Origin: Dryomyza anilis
Lineage: Eukaryota > Arthropoda > Insecta > Diptera > Dryomyzidae
Reading direction: 5' to 3'
Length of the DNA stretch: 64,000 bases
Assembly: GCA_951804985.1 (NCBI GenBank)
Contig: OX638130.1
Span: 123,331,593-123,395,592, forward strand
Shown here: positions 36,717 to 49,794 of the stretch, piece after piece
How positions within the stretch are numbered: the first letter of the stretch is position 1
Layout of the letters: every line of letters begins with the position of its first letter
Translations under genes and position numbers: made by a program
Notes under the pieces: model-generated
Seen by the model: the letters and a program-made list of their open reading frames with translations, nothing else
The model's database searches: none
Told to the model about the DNA's origin: nothing

Positions 36717-36724
36717 TATCGATA
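36717..36724. promoter_or_regulatory. DRE motif TATCGATA
   Basis: A perfect 8-bp TATCGATA, the DREF/BEAF-type core promoter element of flies, lies about 570 bases upstream of the candidate start codon and just outside the GC-rich leader. Confidence 0.45.
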
Positions 36725-37887
36725 TTAACGAAATACGCGAAAACGCGTCGTTTTTCTGCTCTTGTGGTTTTTAATTAATTTGTGCTGCGCGACGACGCTC
36801 TGTTGGCCTAGAAAAGAGAATTAATTTTTTCAATATTAAATTTTTTTTTTTAATATACATGAGAACGCTCCATTTTACAATTTTCTGTGCAGTATTTTAC
36901 AACGCCTTCATTAGCTGTTATCTGTCTTTTTTTTGGATTTAAAAAATTTAATATTTTTTCCTGTTTACCACCTACTGTTGTATGTTGAAATTCGGTTATT
37001 TTGTTTAATAACACAATATGTTTTTCTGTACAATCATCGCTAATCAACGTTGTATCGAATACGCTGTTGAAAATTTAATAATTTCACGAAATTAGCCACA
37101 ATTCAGACACTCAATCAAAGTCTTTTTGTTGTGTTGTTGTGGCAACTTATTATGGCTTTTGAAATATGTAATAGAAAAAAGCCAATTCATCGTCAATGAT
37201 GAAAGGGTGTTGAAAGATTAACATTTTTCAAAAAAATCAAAAAAAAAAAAATATTTATTTGTTATTTCTCATAATCCCATAATTTGCCTTAAATGGTATA
37301 ATACTTGAAATATATAGCTTGATAATACTTTCATAATTTCAAAGAAATCTGAGTTTTGATCTAAATAAAATATAAACCTCACTTTCACAAATTATTGTAT
37401 GCTTATTTTACTATTTTACCAAAAAATGATCATTACCTAAAAGATCCCTTCCTACCAAAAATACCAATTTATCATAAGCAATAAAAGACGTATGGTATAC
37501 GAATTTCAGTAATAGTTCTATAAATATAGCCTTTAGTTCCTTAATAACACAGCACAGCAAAAAAAATTATCCGCGAGTATGACTTTCCTTTGGACTTCAA
37601 GATTCTAATCACGAACTCATACTCAGTTTTTTCAGATTGCATACAGTTTTTTTTAGTTATTACGTTATACAAATATATGACAATTTTCGGCTTTTTCAAC
37701 ATATTTTGGACTTTACCATTTTACAGATTTGAGTTATCGATCCAATTTATTATATATTTCATTGAGAATACTTCAGCAAATATTTTGAAATAAACTACAT
37801 GAAATTTGGATTAATCTAACCGAAGTTATGACCAGTCAAATACAAAAAATAACAAATTTAAGGTGTACCTATTATTTATTGCATAAC
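36725..37887. other. AT-rich stretch upstream of the candidate promoter
   Basis: Starts with a CG-containing patch (ACGCGAAAACGCGTCG near 36735). Otherwise nothing is recognisable. Confidence 0.5.
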
Positions 37888-38848
37888 ATATCGTCACTGT
37901 CATGCCATAGGGGCGAATGTGCATTTTTAAAAAAGTTTGGAAATCAAATTTTAAAGTTTGAAGTGCTTCAAAAATCACCAAAATTTATATTGTTTTCAAA
38001 TTTTTCTGTTATTTTGGTTTACTTGTCAATTTTTATGACGTATGTAAAATATCTTTAGATGTGAACAACCTACTGAATTATAAATACGGATTTTGTGAGA
38101 CTATATCCTGATCAAAACGCAAATATTTTTGTTTTTTATGCTTAACTGTAAAGGTATTAATTGTTTGTTTTTAAAGCACCTATCGATCTGCATCATTAAT
38201 TAAAAATATTTTGTCAAACAGTAATTTGCCATTTGTTATTTGCAGGAAAAAATGTTTATCAAAATATTTTTAAATAATGATGCCAATCGATAGGTGCTTT
38301 AAAAACAAACAATATCTTGCACCAATAAAAAATTATTGCAAAAAAAACGAAAAATTGGAAAAATTCAAAATCTTGTTATGCCAAAAGGGCGAATCTTTTC
38401 GTTTTTTTGATATAACTCTTTAATGGTACAATATAAAATAGTGATGTAAAGGCAATTATTGTTTGCTTTCAAAGCACCTATCGAGCTGCATTATTTTGTC
38501 AAAAAAAATTTCCTGCAAATAACAAATGGCAAATTAATGTTTGGCAAAAAATTTTGCAGATCGACAGGTGCTTTGAAAAAAAACAATAAATAACTTCACA
38601 CCACTATTCTATCTTATACCAACAAAAAGTTATGGCGAAAAAACGAAAAGATTCGCCCTTTTGCATGACAAGATTTTCAATTTTTCAAATTAGGCCTTTT
38701 GGTTTTGTCTTTTGTGGCTAGAAATATCAAACCAAATGACACGCGATTTTGGCACAGCATACTTGAGGATAAACTACATTCAAAAATGTAAAAAAAACGC
38801 AAATGTCAAAAATTGCACATTCGCCCCTTTGGCATGATAGTGACTATA
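37888..38848. mobile_element. Foldback element, copy 4
   Basis: The ends are well preserved: TATCGTCACTGTCATGCCAT then AGGGGCGAATGTGCA on the left, and TGCACATTCGCCCC then GGCATGATAGTGACTATA on the right. TA sits at both borders. The left terminal segment matches copy 3, and the right one is the inverse of the left segment of copy 1. Two internal hairpins (centres near 38240 and 38510) are joined by GGGCGAATCTTTTCG blocks. There is no coding frame. Confidence 0.85.
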
Positions 38849-41603
38849 TTAAGTTTTCATAATACAATAAAATTATATATCATATGTGATACTAGATCAA
38901 TTATTTAATGATTCCTCTTACTTTGTTTTTACATAGTTTTTATGATATTTACATCTAAACTTTGAAATTTTTGATTTTTTAGACTATTTTAAAATCTATT
39001 TTTTTGTTATTTAGGGTTTAATGATAAACAAACAATGATTTGTAGTTCTTCGGAACTTAGTCTAAACTAACTAACAAAATTACTAACTTTTTTCCATCGA
39101 TTCTAATTTTGGAAATATTCCCTATACTTCCCATAATTATATCACCGTGCTATACAATCGTTCATATATCACCATCTATAATTGTTCTATACCCTCGTTA
39201 TATACCTCATAGCAATTTATATATGCGTTTCTTATTTTAACCTTTGGTATAGAATTTTCTACACCATTTCTCTATACAATATTTCTAAACCGTCGTCATA
39301 TGGAAACTTCATAACCGTCGAATTATAGAAACTTTCTATAACATCATCCAATACAACATTCGCCCTTTACATTTGAATGTTTTAAATTAGTCCTCCACAT
39401 TTTTATTTTTTTTTGCAAATTCTATATTTGTTACCTCTTTCAATTTGTTATAATTGAAAAAACTATACACTACATTTAGCAAAATTTAACTTTATTAGAA
39501 TTCAAATGACTTAACAAATTTACTCATAATTAAAAAATAACAAGTTTTCCCCCCAATTGATATCGCAATTATAGCCATAAACAAAAATCAATTAAAGTGT
39601 TTTTTTTTTTTACAAATACAAAATTTGCCACTACATACAGCAATCTATTAAAAATTCCCACCCATGTAGACTGCTCTTGTTTTTTCATTCCCCAATGTAT
39701 TGTTTGGCATAACCAATCATATAGATATTTTTGACGCGTCATTCAACAATATTACAATGAAAACAAAACAAACCAAACCAACAAAATAATAATAACAACA
39801 GAAAATTTATAAACGTATAAAAGAAAGAAAATCCATACTACATAGAGGTACCACAGAGAATCCGCACAAAGTCTCAGTTATCACGATAGCATAATTTTAT
39901 ATAGTAGGGCTAAGCACACGGACGGGTCGTTCGTTCTTTATTTCATTTGGTCGGTCGCTCGGTCGATCGAGCCTCTACTCTTGGAGACCTCTCAAGTGGA
40001 TTGCATGATTGAATGAATGGATTATGTTACGGATTTTCATTTCAAATTAAGTTTATGATGCAGCAAAAATGAAAATACAACAAACAAAACTAAACATATT
40101 ACAACAAGTGGTGAACATCATCATGTCTCGGGGAGCTCAGCTATATAAAATTGAGAAGAAAAAAAAATAAAAACAAAAATACATATCTAACAAACAAAAT
40201 TGTTATAATTGCTGTCTACGTCGGACGTTTGTAAGTAAAGCCTTTGGGGATTTCGAATGACGAAATATGAAAGATATTGAATTTTGTGCGGTTTATATGG
40301 TGGGCTCACCACATAGGTCGTTGGACTGTGCGGTATGAGTTCTATTTGAGCATAACTTAAAAGGGTGTAGTATTTTAGGGTAAAAAACTGAAGAGATTTA
40401 ACTTAAGGGTTTTTGGATGGACTTAGGATGGAGGTTTTATTTAAAGCATATTTGAAATAAGATATAAATAGGTAACATATAGAAAAATTGGTTTAAACCG
40501 TCTACACATTTAAAAGCCTCAAAAAGTAGTTAAAGTAATGAAAATAAACCCTATAAATAGTGCAAAAATTTCATCTCATCGTAGCCAATTCCAAGCGCAA
40601 GATACCAGTTAATGCGCAGCCAGGTTACTACGGTTACCATGCATTGCCTGCGCTGATATCTGCTAAAAGCCAACAAATCCTGCCTGCTCACAAATATGTA
40701 CTATGAGAGCTAAACATGGCTCTAAAGCTAAAGCCTGATTTTGTACAACAAAACGTTGCCATGGGCAAGTAGAAAAGAAGACAAAAAAAAAAACAGCAGA
40801 CAGACAGTCTTAAAAACAATCCGAACATTGTAGACATTACAGAGCTGGACAGTAGCGTTTGCACTGCCCAGTTTCTGGACTCCTTACATCTGCGATTAAC
40901 TATTTTTGTTGGTTTCTATAGGGTTTTCAATTGAAAAGGCCTACGGTTAAGCCTTTTTTTTTTTGAGTTGGTTTTTGGTGTTGGCCGGTTGGTTGGGCTC
41001 GTACGAAACCTATTCATGGCGCTGCAGATAAGCTGCAAAGTGTAGACAAAGATAGCGAGTTTATAGTCTGCAAATAATTGACTTTTACTACCAATTTTTA
41101 AGCGGCTGCCGTGCCTAGATTTTGTTTATTAATTCTTGCAAATATTTCACGACTTTATGACAACGTACATTAAGTGTGGAACCGGAAAAGTTAGTTGAAT
41201 CGAGTGACTGTAGTCTATTAGAAATTAAGGTTTTATTTTTTATATTTTTGAAAGGTTTTTTTATTATTTTTAAATTGCTATTTTAAGGGTTATTCATGTG
41301 GAATTGAGTCGCCGTTTTACAAGGTGTCGATAATGTTTACAAGAGTAATGCGGTGATTTTGCTACTAGCTAATGGGACTTAGGGTTTGCATAGTTGCGTT
41401 TAAAAGGTTTAGAAATTCAAAAAAATTTAACTTTGTATATGTTAAAAACATTTTAAAAAGTATTATAATACTTTATACATTATTATATTTAGTTTCAAAC
41501 TTTTAAAGTACAGTTTTTCAGTACAAGTTTAAACTTAGTTTAAACAATATTGCATTTTTAAACGACAATTATTCCTTAACAAAATGGCTGCATGTCTTTA
41601 AAT
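38849..41603. other. Unique stretch
   Basis: No gene is accepted. At 40590-40705 a plus frame (IPVNAQPGYYGYHALPAL...) is open for about 48 codons to a TGA, but it lacks a start and clear splice sites. CGGTCGGTCG-type repeats lie near 39950. Confidence 0.5.
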
Positions 41604-41998
41604 TTTACAGAAAATTTATAGACAATTAGTAATTAGTAAATATGATATTTTAAATATAGGTGATATGTTGAATTAAAGATTTTTAAATAGTGTTTACAGA
41701 CAATTTATAGAATATTAGTAATCAATGAATATGATATTTTGAGTATTAGTGATATGTTGACTATAGTCAGAATTATAGTTTAAACTCAGTTTAGTTTGAA
41801 AATATAACTGGAAAACTGTACGAATAAAAGATTTTTAAATAGTGTTTACAGACAATTTATAGACAATTAGTAATCAGTGAATATGACATTTTAAATATTT
41901 CTGATAGGTTGACTATAGTCTAAACTATCATTTAAACTCAGTTTAAATTGAAAATGTGACTGACAAACTGGATATAAATATGATTTTAATATAGTGTT
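41604..41998. repeat. ~150-bp repeat, two to three copies
   Basis: TTTACAGACAATTTATAGACAATTAGTAATCA blocks begin near 41606, 41694 and 41846, each followed by ATGATATTTTAAATAT and by blocks related to TTGACTATAGTCTAAACTA. Confidence 0.75.
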
Positions 41999-43610
41999 AC
42001 AATATTTGGTTTCAGATTAAACATTTCGTTGCACTAAACCTTTAATAACTGAAATCAAGCGTGAGAATTTTCACTCAACTTTAATTATAATTCTTGTTAT
42101 TATGGCCTGTCATACGAAATCAACAAAATCCTCTAGCCCGTCCAAAATATAAATCAAAACGCAGCCTTTAAACAACGGTGCTGTCAAATACGTGCAAGTT
42201 GCCACATAACTCAGACCACAAATTAAAATTACGATCACTTTAAAAGAAATTAAAAAAAAACACAACACCGAAAACATTCAAGAAAATTTTTACGATAATT
42301 CATAAGATGAAAATAAAAACCAAAAAACATGGAAAAAAGTGAAATAAAATTAAGTGAAAAAAAATTCCACTTCAGGAAAATGCATAAAGTCAGTGATAAT
42401 AAAAAACAGAGGAAGATGAAAATTATGATGGTACCTTCATCCGGCGATGTGTACCGTGTATAGAGTTGAACAGCTAATTATAATTAACAGATTTTTTTTT
42501 TTGTTTTATATATTTTCACTCAGTTGTTTTTCTTACTTTTTAAGATGCTGTCGTAAAAGTTAAATTAAATTTCTTGTGTATTTATTTGTAAATATATATT
42601 AGAAAACACAACGACTACGTGAAAAAACATAAACATTTCGAAAAATGAGAGACAACACCACCTATAAAACCATATTATGTAGCTATAGCTGCACGCGAGC
42701 TGAACCCATAGAACTTGAGATGAAACCACAAAATTAAACCGCGCCAAAATAAAAAGGGGGAAATCAAAAAAAAGAACAAAATCTGGAGACATACAGAGGT
42801 GTACAAGAAAAAAAAATAGAAAGATACATGTGCTACGCATAGCATTAAATATTATGAAAACAGCATTTTTTTTTTTGGTTGCTTTAAAGATTTATGCTAA
42901 GTTACGGAAAAGTCGAAATTTTCACCTCTCCAATGACTTTTAATGCGCAAATGGATTAAGAGCGAATTAAAATATATTTTGGGGGGGCGTGAGGGCAGCA
43001 CAATATGGTTCTGTTTGTGTTGCTCGGAAAAGAAAAGTCAAAATGTTTTTTTTTCTGTATAATTATTTCGTATTAAAACAGAAAAAAAACTGTGAATTAA
43101 AGGTGTTAACAGACATAACAAAAGACATAAATATAAAACAAAATAAAAATATAAAAAGTGTGGCCACAAACACGCGTAGGTTACAAGATCAAAATTAAAA
43201 GATATAAATAAAATGTTGGCGATAGAATGAGGGCTCAAACATTAAAATTTAATGTGTGTGTAAAGCGTTGAAGAAATAAGTACAAATTAATTGATAGCAA
43301 ATATAAAAACAATAAAACGACTTCTACGAATGCGGGTAGAACTGAAATCAGTGCGCTTTTGTTATAGTAGAATTAAAAATATAACTGAAAGCCTTCTAGG
43401 GAATTATTTACGTGTTTAGCAAAGAAGACTTGAATTTTTAAAATACTTATTTTTATTTTTAAATTTCTAAGTATTTTTAGTATGTAGAAATTATTATAAG
43501 TAGTTTTGATATACGTAATTACTTATATAATAGAATATCATCTTACGCATTGTAGAATAGAAACGTCTTAAACTTAAGTAGAATTTGTTGTGAATGCAAA
43601 TAGTAGTTTC
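41999..43610. other. Unique A-rich stretch, one possible microexon
   Basis: On the minus strand a 39-base segment at 42473-42435 is bounded by TTAG| and |GTACC and reads VQLYTRYTSPDE. The acceptor lacks a good pyrimidine tract, so it is only a suggestion. Other frames are repetitive A/T reads. Confidence 0.35.
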
Positions 43611-44120
43611 ACCAATATCAACAAAATTCAACCTAAATTATAGATTGTATCTTTTTGATATTCAAAGGTGTTATTTTTCTTAACTATCAGAAAAGTAAGC
43701 ACAAAGTAAACTTCAGAATTCAAAGTCATTTTGTTCGCGATTGCTTTCCTCGATGCTACATCAAAAAAATGAACTAATATATCTAATATTAACAAAATAC
43801 AACATAAATTATAGACTGTATCTTTTTGATATTCAAAGGTACTATTTTTCTTAAATATCACAATGTGTACTTCAGAATTCGAAGACATTTTGTTTGAGAT
43901 TGCTTTCTTCGATGCTACATCAAAAAACTAACTAATATATCTGACTAATCTGACTAATATTAACAAAATTCAACCTAAATTATAAATTGTATCTTTTTGA
44001 TATTTAAATGTGTTATTTTTCTTAACTATCACAATGTAAACTTCAGAATTCGAAGACATTTGGTTTGCGATTGTTTTCTTCGATGCTACATCAAAAAATT
44101 AACTAATATATCTGACTAAT
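43611..44120. repeat. ~172-bp tandem repeat, three copies
   Basis: Units start with AACAAAATTCAACCTAAATTA near 43620, 43793 and 43963 and share TTGTATCTTTTTGATATTCAAA, TTCAGAATTCGAAGACATTT and TCGATGCTACATCAAAAA. More diverged relatives continue to about 44800. Confidence 0.85.
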
Positions 44121-44930
44121 TTTGCCACTTCTCTTAAAAAACATTATTGTTGTCACTATCAGAAATGTTATAACAATGTAATCTTAGAAGAAATTATGTT
44201 CGTAAACGTATTGTTGCTTTCTTTAATCCTACATCAGAAATTAACAAACATATCTGAAAATTTTTCAAATGCGTTCAAAGAAAAGTAAAAGATAAACTTT
44301 AGTATTCTAAGAAATAATATTCCTAAAACTGCCGTTTTTTATTCAATACTGCATTTTTCATTCTTCATCAACAAATTATCAAATTTTTTTGACTTTTTTT
44401 TCTACTGCAATAGTAGAAGTTATTTTTTTAAATATCAGTAAAGTAAGGTACATATAATCTACAGGATTTGAAAAAATTATGTTCATAAACTGCTGTTGAT
44501 TTTCGCAATTCTACATCTTTGAATCTGTGTACATCAAAAATATAACATATATATAATTTAGTGATTTTTTTTTACTGCATATCAAGAAGTTATTTTCCTG
44601 AATAACAATGAAATCTTCAAGATATACAAAAATTCTGTTCGCAAAAAAACGGTTCATTTTGTCGGTTCTTCAACTTCGATTTTAAATTAAATAAATTAAC
44701 AAATATTGGAGACTATTTTTTTTCTACTGCATTTAAAAAATTTATTTGTGCTGTTTTTTTCTTCGACCCTACATTTGAATGTGTTTGAAATCCATTTACC
44801 GGAGCAATTTATTGATTTAATTTTGTAGTCGCGATCTGTCAATTTGTCTGCCTGACTCTTTACTTCTCTGTCTGCCTCTGTCTTTTATAATTATGGTTAC
44901 AAAAAAAGAAAAACAACTTGACTAGTAACA
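44121..44930. other. Diverged continuation of the 172-bp repeat
   Basis: Fragments such as CTACATC and TATTTTTCTTA..TATCA recur at roughly the same period, too diverged to delimit. Confidence 0.45.
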
Positions 44931-45800
44931 AAGAAATCGTGAATATTGATCTTGATTTGCAGAAACTATGTGCGTGGCTTTAAAAAGTAAACGTGAATGT
45001 TATTCTTGATTTGCAGAAGTTGTCAGCGTGTTTATACAAAGTAGTCGTGAATACACTTCTTATTATGAAGAAGTATTCGTCTTGATTTTCAGTAATTGTA
45101 TTGTTGGCTTTGAAAAGTATACGCGAATGTTCTTCTTGATTTGCAGATGTAGTGTTCGCGACTAGAAAAAGTAATCGTGAATATACATCTTGATTTGAAG
45201 AAGTATTCCTCTTGATTTTCAGCAATTGTATTCTTTGATTTTAAAAGTAATTGCAAACATTCTTCTTAATTTGCATTCATTGTGTTTATGACTAAAAAAC
45301 GTTATTTCAAAAATATATTTCTTGATTTGAAGAAATATTTATATTGATTTGCAAAAATTGCATTCGTGGATTTAAAGGGTAATTGCGAACCTTCTTCTTG
45401 ATTTGCACAAGTTTTGTTTGTGGCTATATAAAGTAATTACAAAAATATACTACTTGATCTGAAAAAATATTCATCTTGATTTACAGAAATAGGCTTTAAA
45501 AATGGAATTGCGAAAGTTCTTCTTGATATGCAAAAGTAGTGTTCGTGACCAGAAAAAGCAATCGCGGATATACATCTTGGTTTGAAGAAGTATTCCACTT
45601 GATTTTCAGAAATGTGGCCGTAAAAAAGTAATTTCAAAAATATACTTCTTGATTTGAAAAAATGATTTGCAGAAATATTATTCGTGGCTTTCAAAAAAAG
45701 GAAGTTCTAATATATTTCTTGATTTGCAGAAGTAATGTTCGTAAGTAGAAATGTAATCGCGAATAAACTTCTTGATTTGAAGGTGTTTTTTTTTAATATT
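44931..45800. repeat. Degenerate ~60-bp array around CTTCTTGATTTGCAGAAGT
   Basis: At least 15 copies of TTCTTGATTTGCAGAAG alternate with GTGTTCGTGGCTTTAAAAAGT and TAATCGCGAATAT blocks. Minus-strand frames with repeated ANTTSANQEE-type stretches are produced by the array. Confidence 0.85.
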
Positions 45801-46137
45801 CATTAAATTTACTTATGTAATTTCAGAAGAACTTATCACCTGCTTCTCAAGAAGAATTGTTGTGATTACTTTTCAAATAGTCAAATTCTAGTGTTTTTTA
45901 AAATCCATACGGTTTACATTTAACTCTAATCACTCCGTATACCGCTTGAATTCTTCTTGATTTGAGAAGTTTTTTCATTCCATCGACAGAAAAACAAACC
46001 ATATATTATAAAAACAATATCTCCGAATTAAATATGTCATAAAATATGACTTTGTATGTTTTGAACTTGAATTATAGCAGATAATCACAAAGCCACAGAT
46101 AGATAGACTTCGTAGAACTTGTATTAAATACATTTTA
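45801..46137. other. Unique AT-rich stretch before candidate small gene
   Basis: Nothing recognisable; it would hold the promoter of the candidate gene if that is real. Confidence 0.5.
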
Positions 46138-46464
46138 ATGTCACAATTCGAAACAGTTGCTGACAGCAGTTTTCTTTTCGACGAAATTTACTTGGGTGCA
46201 TGAAATATTTATTGATTAAGATATTGAAAAATGACTTAATGTTTTTCACAGAACATGTGTTGACACAACCCTCATCCGCAGTAAGTGTCACCATTTTTAT
46301 TATGATTTCTTTTTGTGAAATATAATTTTTTTATGTCAATTGTAATTTGAACATTTTTATGTTCATTTTAATTAGAAAATTTCAATGATGATGATGATGT
46401 CGACATGCTGATGGAACAACGAGCTAATTTTATGGCAGTCAGAATTAAAAGAATTTTAAGTTAA
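46138..46464 (+). CDS. Candidate small three-exon gene with a one-base frame break
   Basis: Exon 1 (46138-46195) encodes MSQFETVADSSFLFDEIYL and meets a weak donor GG|GTGCAT. A 56-bp intron with a CTTAAT branch-like site and TTTTTCACAG acceptor leads to exon 2 (46252-46280), which ends at a strong donor GCA|GTAAGT. A 95-bp intron ends in TTTTAATTAG. Exon 3 (46376-46464) encodes NFNDDDDVDMLMEQRANFMA then VRIKRILS and a TAA. Exon 2 plus 3 is open as TCVDTTLIRK followed by that sequence. However exon 1 leaves one base where two are needed, so the full chain is out of frame by one. Either the gene is broken, the assembly lost a base, or the match is chance. Intron sizes are typical of flies. No family is recognised. 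Confidence 0.25.
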
Positions 46465-46780
46465 AATTTTGTATAAATTATGTATTTATTTTAATATGTC
46501 AGATAAGCATGTCTTTAGTTAATGTAAAAGTTTTTGAACTTTTATGTTTTTCAAATTGTGCTACAACTTTTCATAAGCTGTGTGGTATTTTTGTTGTTTT
46601 ATTTTGTTCTCTGTACAAACTACCACAATTTGAAGCATTTTACACAAAGCATTAAAATAAAATACAAAAAAGCAAACATTTTAAATTCCATAACAAAAGT
46701 CAAATTAAGCGGACAAATTCCAAAACAGACAGAGAGACTGACAGACAGATAGCAGATATCTGGATACAAAAGGCATTCAA
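46465..46780. other. Unique AT-rich stretch
   Basis: Contains a CAGACAGAGAGACTGACAGACAG tract near 46724-46748. No gene. Confidence 0.5.
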
Positions 46781-46781
46781 A

Positions 46782-48936
46782 AGATACAAGTTACGCGGAG
46801 GGTGGCAATTTTGTTGGCATGTAAGCCGCCCGAAGGGGGATTAAAATGATGTGCAAAGAACATGCCAAATACTACTACATACAACAACAACAATAAATCA
46901 CAACAATGCAATGCAACTGCGCTACATGACATCTACTAGATACTTTTTTTTCGTTGCTGTACTGCATCCGTAAGATACACACACACACATATATCGTAGA
47001 TATAGCTACAGCTGCAAACAAACTAAATTGACGAAAGCAATTTATTGAATTTAACAACTCGCGCGTACGTACACCCAGCACAATAACGGCTAAGCCAGTA
47101 TCTATGGATACATAGTGGTATCTACAAGTCGGCATTTGTATCTATAGCTGTATCTGCGGCTGCATCTGCATTTCTAGCTGTATCCTAAACATGCACAGTT
47201 TGTAGCTAATAAAATTAAAGTGATTTTTTTACGGCTGCCGTTGTTATTTTCTTTAGTGCCACTGACAAACGATCTTTTGATTTTTGATTTAATTTTATTA
47301 TCTGTAAAATGCATCGGACGATTTTAAAATTATTCAAATCTCAAACGAGGCGTGTAAAACGCTTAAGCTTAGACACCACTATCACAAACAGATTGGCTTA
47401 GAACACGCCTTGAAGTGAACTTTTTCGATTTTCTATTTTTATTACATTTTTCTTCAAGTTATTCTGAAGCGCACTGCATCTTATTAGCGCGTCAGTGAAT
47501 GCAACGCACTAATTTTGTGATGTTGACAACACTCACAATAAAAACACGGACAACAAAAGAACTTTAATGTTCAAAAGACTGAAGTTACTTTGATCCAGAT
47601 ATTGTATCTGAAGTGTACTTCGTGAGAAGGTGTTTATGGCACGCGGTGTGTGGCGTATCATATATCAATTTCTTGAACATGTTTTCTTAAATTGCATTTT
47701 TAATTGTAAAACGTTAAAATTTTGAGTATTTATCTCGTTTTTTACAACAAAATGTGTCGCATCATCAAGTATTGTACAATTTGATTAATTAAGAATACAT
47801 TCAAATCTATTAGATACAGCTATGGCTGAGAGCCAACCCCAATTTGGGGCACTTAAGCTCATTTCAATTGAAATCAATTTAGCTAATAATACAGTGCCAG
47901 TCAAAGCTAGTGCTGCAATCGAAGCAGTCGAAGAAAAAACGTATCTTTTGTGTTGTATCTTTTAAAGCACAGCATGCGTTCTATTAGATATCTTTTAGCT
48001 ACTAAGCGCCTCGATGCGCACAAAGCTTTTGCAAACTCAATTGAGCAAATTTAAGTTTTAGCATACAACTATTTGAGACACAAAGATACATAGATACATA
48101 TCGTACTTGCAAATACACTTTAAGCGCAGGAATTAAGTAGAAGTAGCAGCATCAATTGCCGCTGCCGCAGCGCCCTCAAGTGTCGGTTGCACGTTGTTGA
48201 TTTAAATACATTTTTTTTTCTTTTCTCTTATTGCACTCTTTTATCGACTACTTCACAGATACTTTTTTTACGTTTCAACTACACTTCAGTCGCTCTTCCA
48301 CACCATACTTTATAACTTTCGTTTTCTATGGCCTTTCAGATTACTTCTGAGCAACTTCTCAGCAGCAGCAAGTGCAGCCAGCATTCATTGAAGTTGTATC
48401 TGCAAAATTAAAAATTAAACTACGCATTGCGGTTTGTATCTTGTATCTGTCGGATATGCAATACCTTCACTGCACTCACTTGTGTCGGCGCGCACGATGC
48501 GACGGAATTGCAATTTAAATGAAAAACGAAAATTTAGTTGTTTTCTGCTATTTTCTTCGTCTTTATAAAGTATACCGCCCCTCAGTTCAAGTGGCTTAAG
48601 CGCGCAGATACATCTAGACGATACAGCAGATACATTTGCCGTCGCTTTGCTACTTCTTGTGAGTAAGTTTATCAACGTGTGCTGTTGTTGTTATTTTGTT
48701 TTTGACAATTAATTTGCTGTAGTTGCGGCAACATTAAAATGTATCTGCGCTACTACTAGTTGTATCTGTATGTGTGGCAGTTTGTAACTGTATCTGCAGC
48801 AAAAGACAAATCTTGCCGCAGCATCTTGTTTGGGGGATTACTTCGTGGCGCAAAAACCTAATTAAATATCTATGAATGGCGGTTGCGTTTATTTACAGAC
48901 GCACGCACAGTATCTATGTATCTGACAAATGTATCT
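46782..48936. promoter_or_regulatory. Dense cluster of GTATCT/AGATAC hexamers, candidate regulatory region
   Basis: By hand I count 25 occurrences of GTATCT or its complement in about 2.15 kb, in both orientations and at irregular spacing. Many extend to GTATCTG or CAGATAC (for example 47604, 48257, 48396, 48443, 48741, 48762, 48790, 48918). Chance at this composition would give one or two. The surrounding sequence is not a tandem repeat. The core GATAC is shared with reported SIX/Sine oculis sites and overlaps GATA-factor sites, but I cannot assign a factor. Confidence 0.5.
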
Positions 48937-49794
48937 ATAGCTGTTTCTACTTGTGCACACTGCAAATTATAGCAGGAAATTATTATAATTTTGTTTATGC
49001 TATATTTTAAAGCCGAATTAATTTTATTTTAAACCCTTTTAAGTTTTTTTTTGTGACAAAATTTTATTGCGCACACACAGACAGCGCAAATCCATTTAGT
49101 GGCAATGCAGACAACTGACAAAAAAAATGCAATTTCCGCACAGACGCAAACACTTTCCGGCGCGCAAATAACAAAAAAAACTGAAAAAAAAAGTTGAAAA
49201 AACTAGAAAAACTTTTTGCAAACTAAATAAAAATTCAACAATGAATTTGGTGAAAATTTCGCCAACAACAACAAATTGTGAAAATGTTTGCCAAACGCAT
49301 TAAACTTTCATTTTTCTGTCACTGCAAGGATAATGGTAGCAAAAATACAGGATGACGTCGTATTTGAAAATCAAAGCAAAAGTTAAAAGGTTTTTTTTTT
49401 TGTATTTTAGGTTGGTTGATGCTGTTGATGCGCATACAAATTGCTTGCCACAGGCGGCGCCAAACATTCAAATATTTGCAGTCAGCCAAATGTATGAATG
49501 TATATATTTTATATAAAATAAAAAATGCATTTTATTATGTCACAAATAATATCACAAATTTGCACTGCTAATGATCAAAATGCAAAGCGATTTAAGTGCG
49601 CTGTTTTGTGATGGCCGGCAGCCAAAAAGATAGAAACATTTTTATGACAATGAATGCAGCCTAGTTTTGAAATAATAAAAAATATTAATAATGTGGCATA
49701 ATTTTAGGCGCAACGCAAAATGCGCTCAAAACAGCGAGAGATAAATAAATGTTGAAATAAAAAGGACGAAATGATTGCAGACAAAATTTTTATA
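48937..49794. other. Unique A-rich stretch
   Basis: No gene; (AAC)- and A-rich tracts near 49140-49280. Confidence 0.55.

Noticed and set aside
44931..45800. CRISPR-like spaced repeats
   Set aside because: Repeats are degenerate with variable spacing and the sequence is animal; an ordinary tandem array.
48130..48210. Minus-strand INNVQPTLEGAAAAAIDAATST ending in a stop
   Set aside because: A stop lies just upstream in frame and no acceptor is present.
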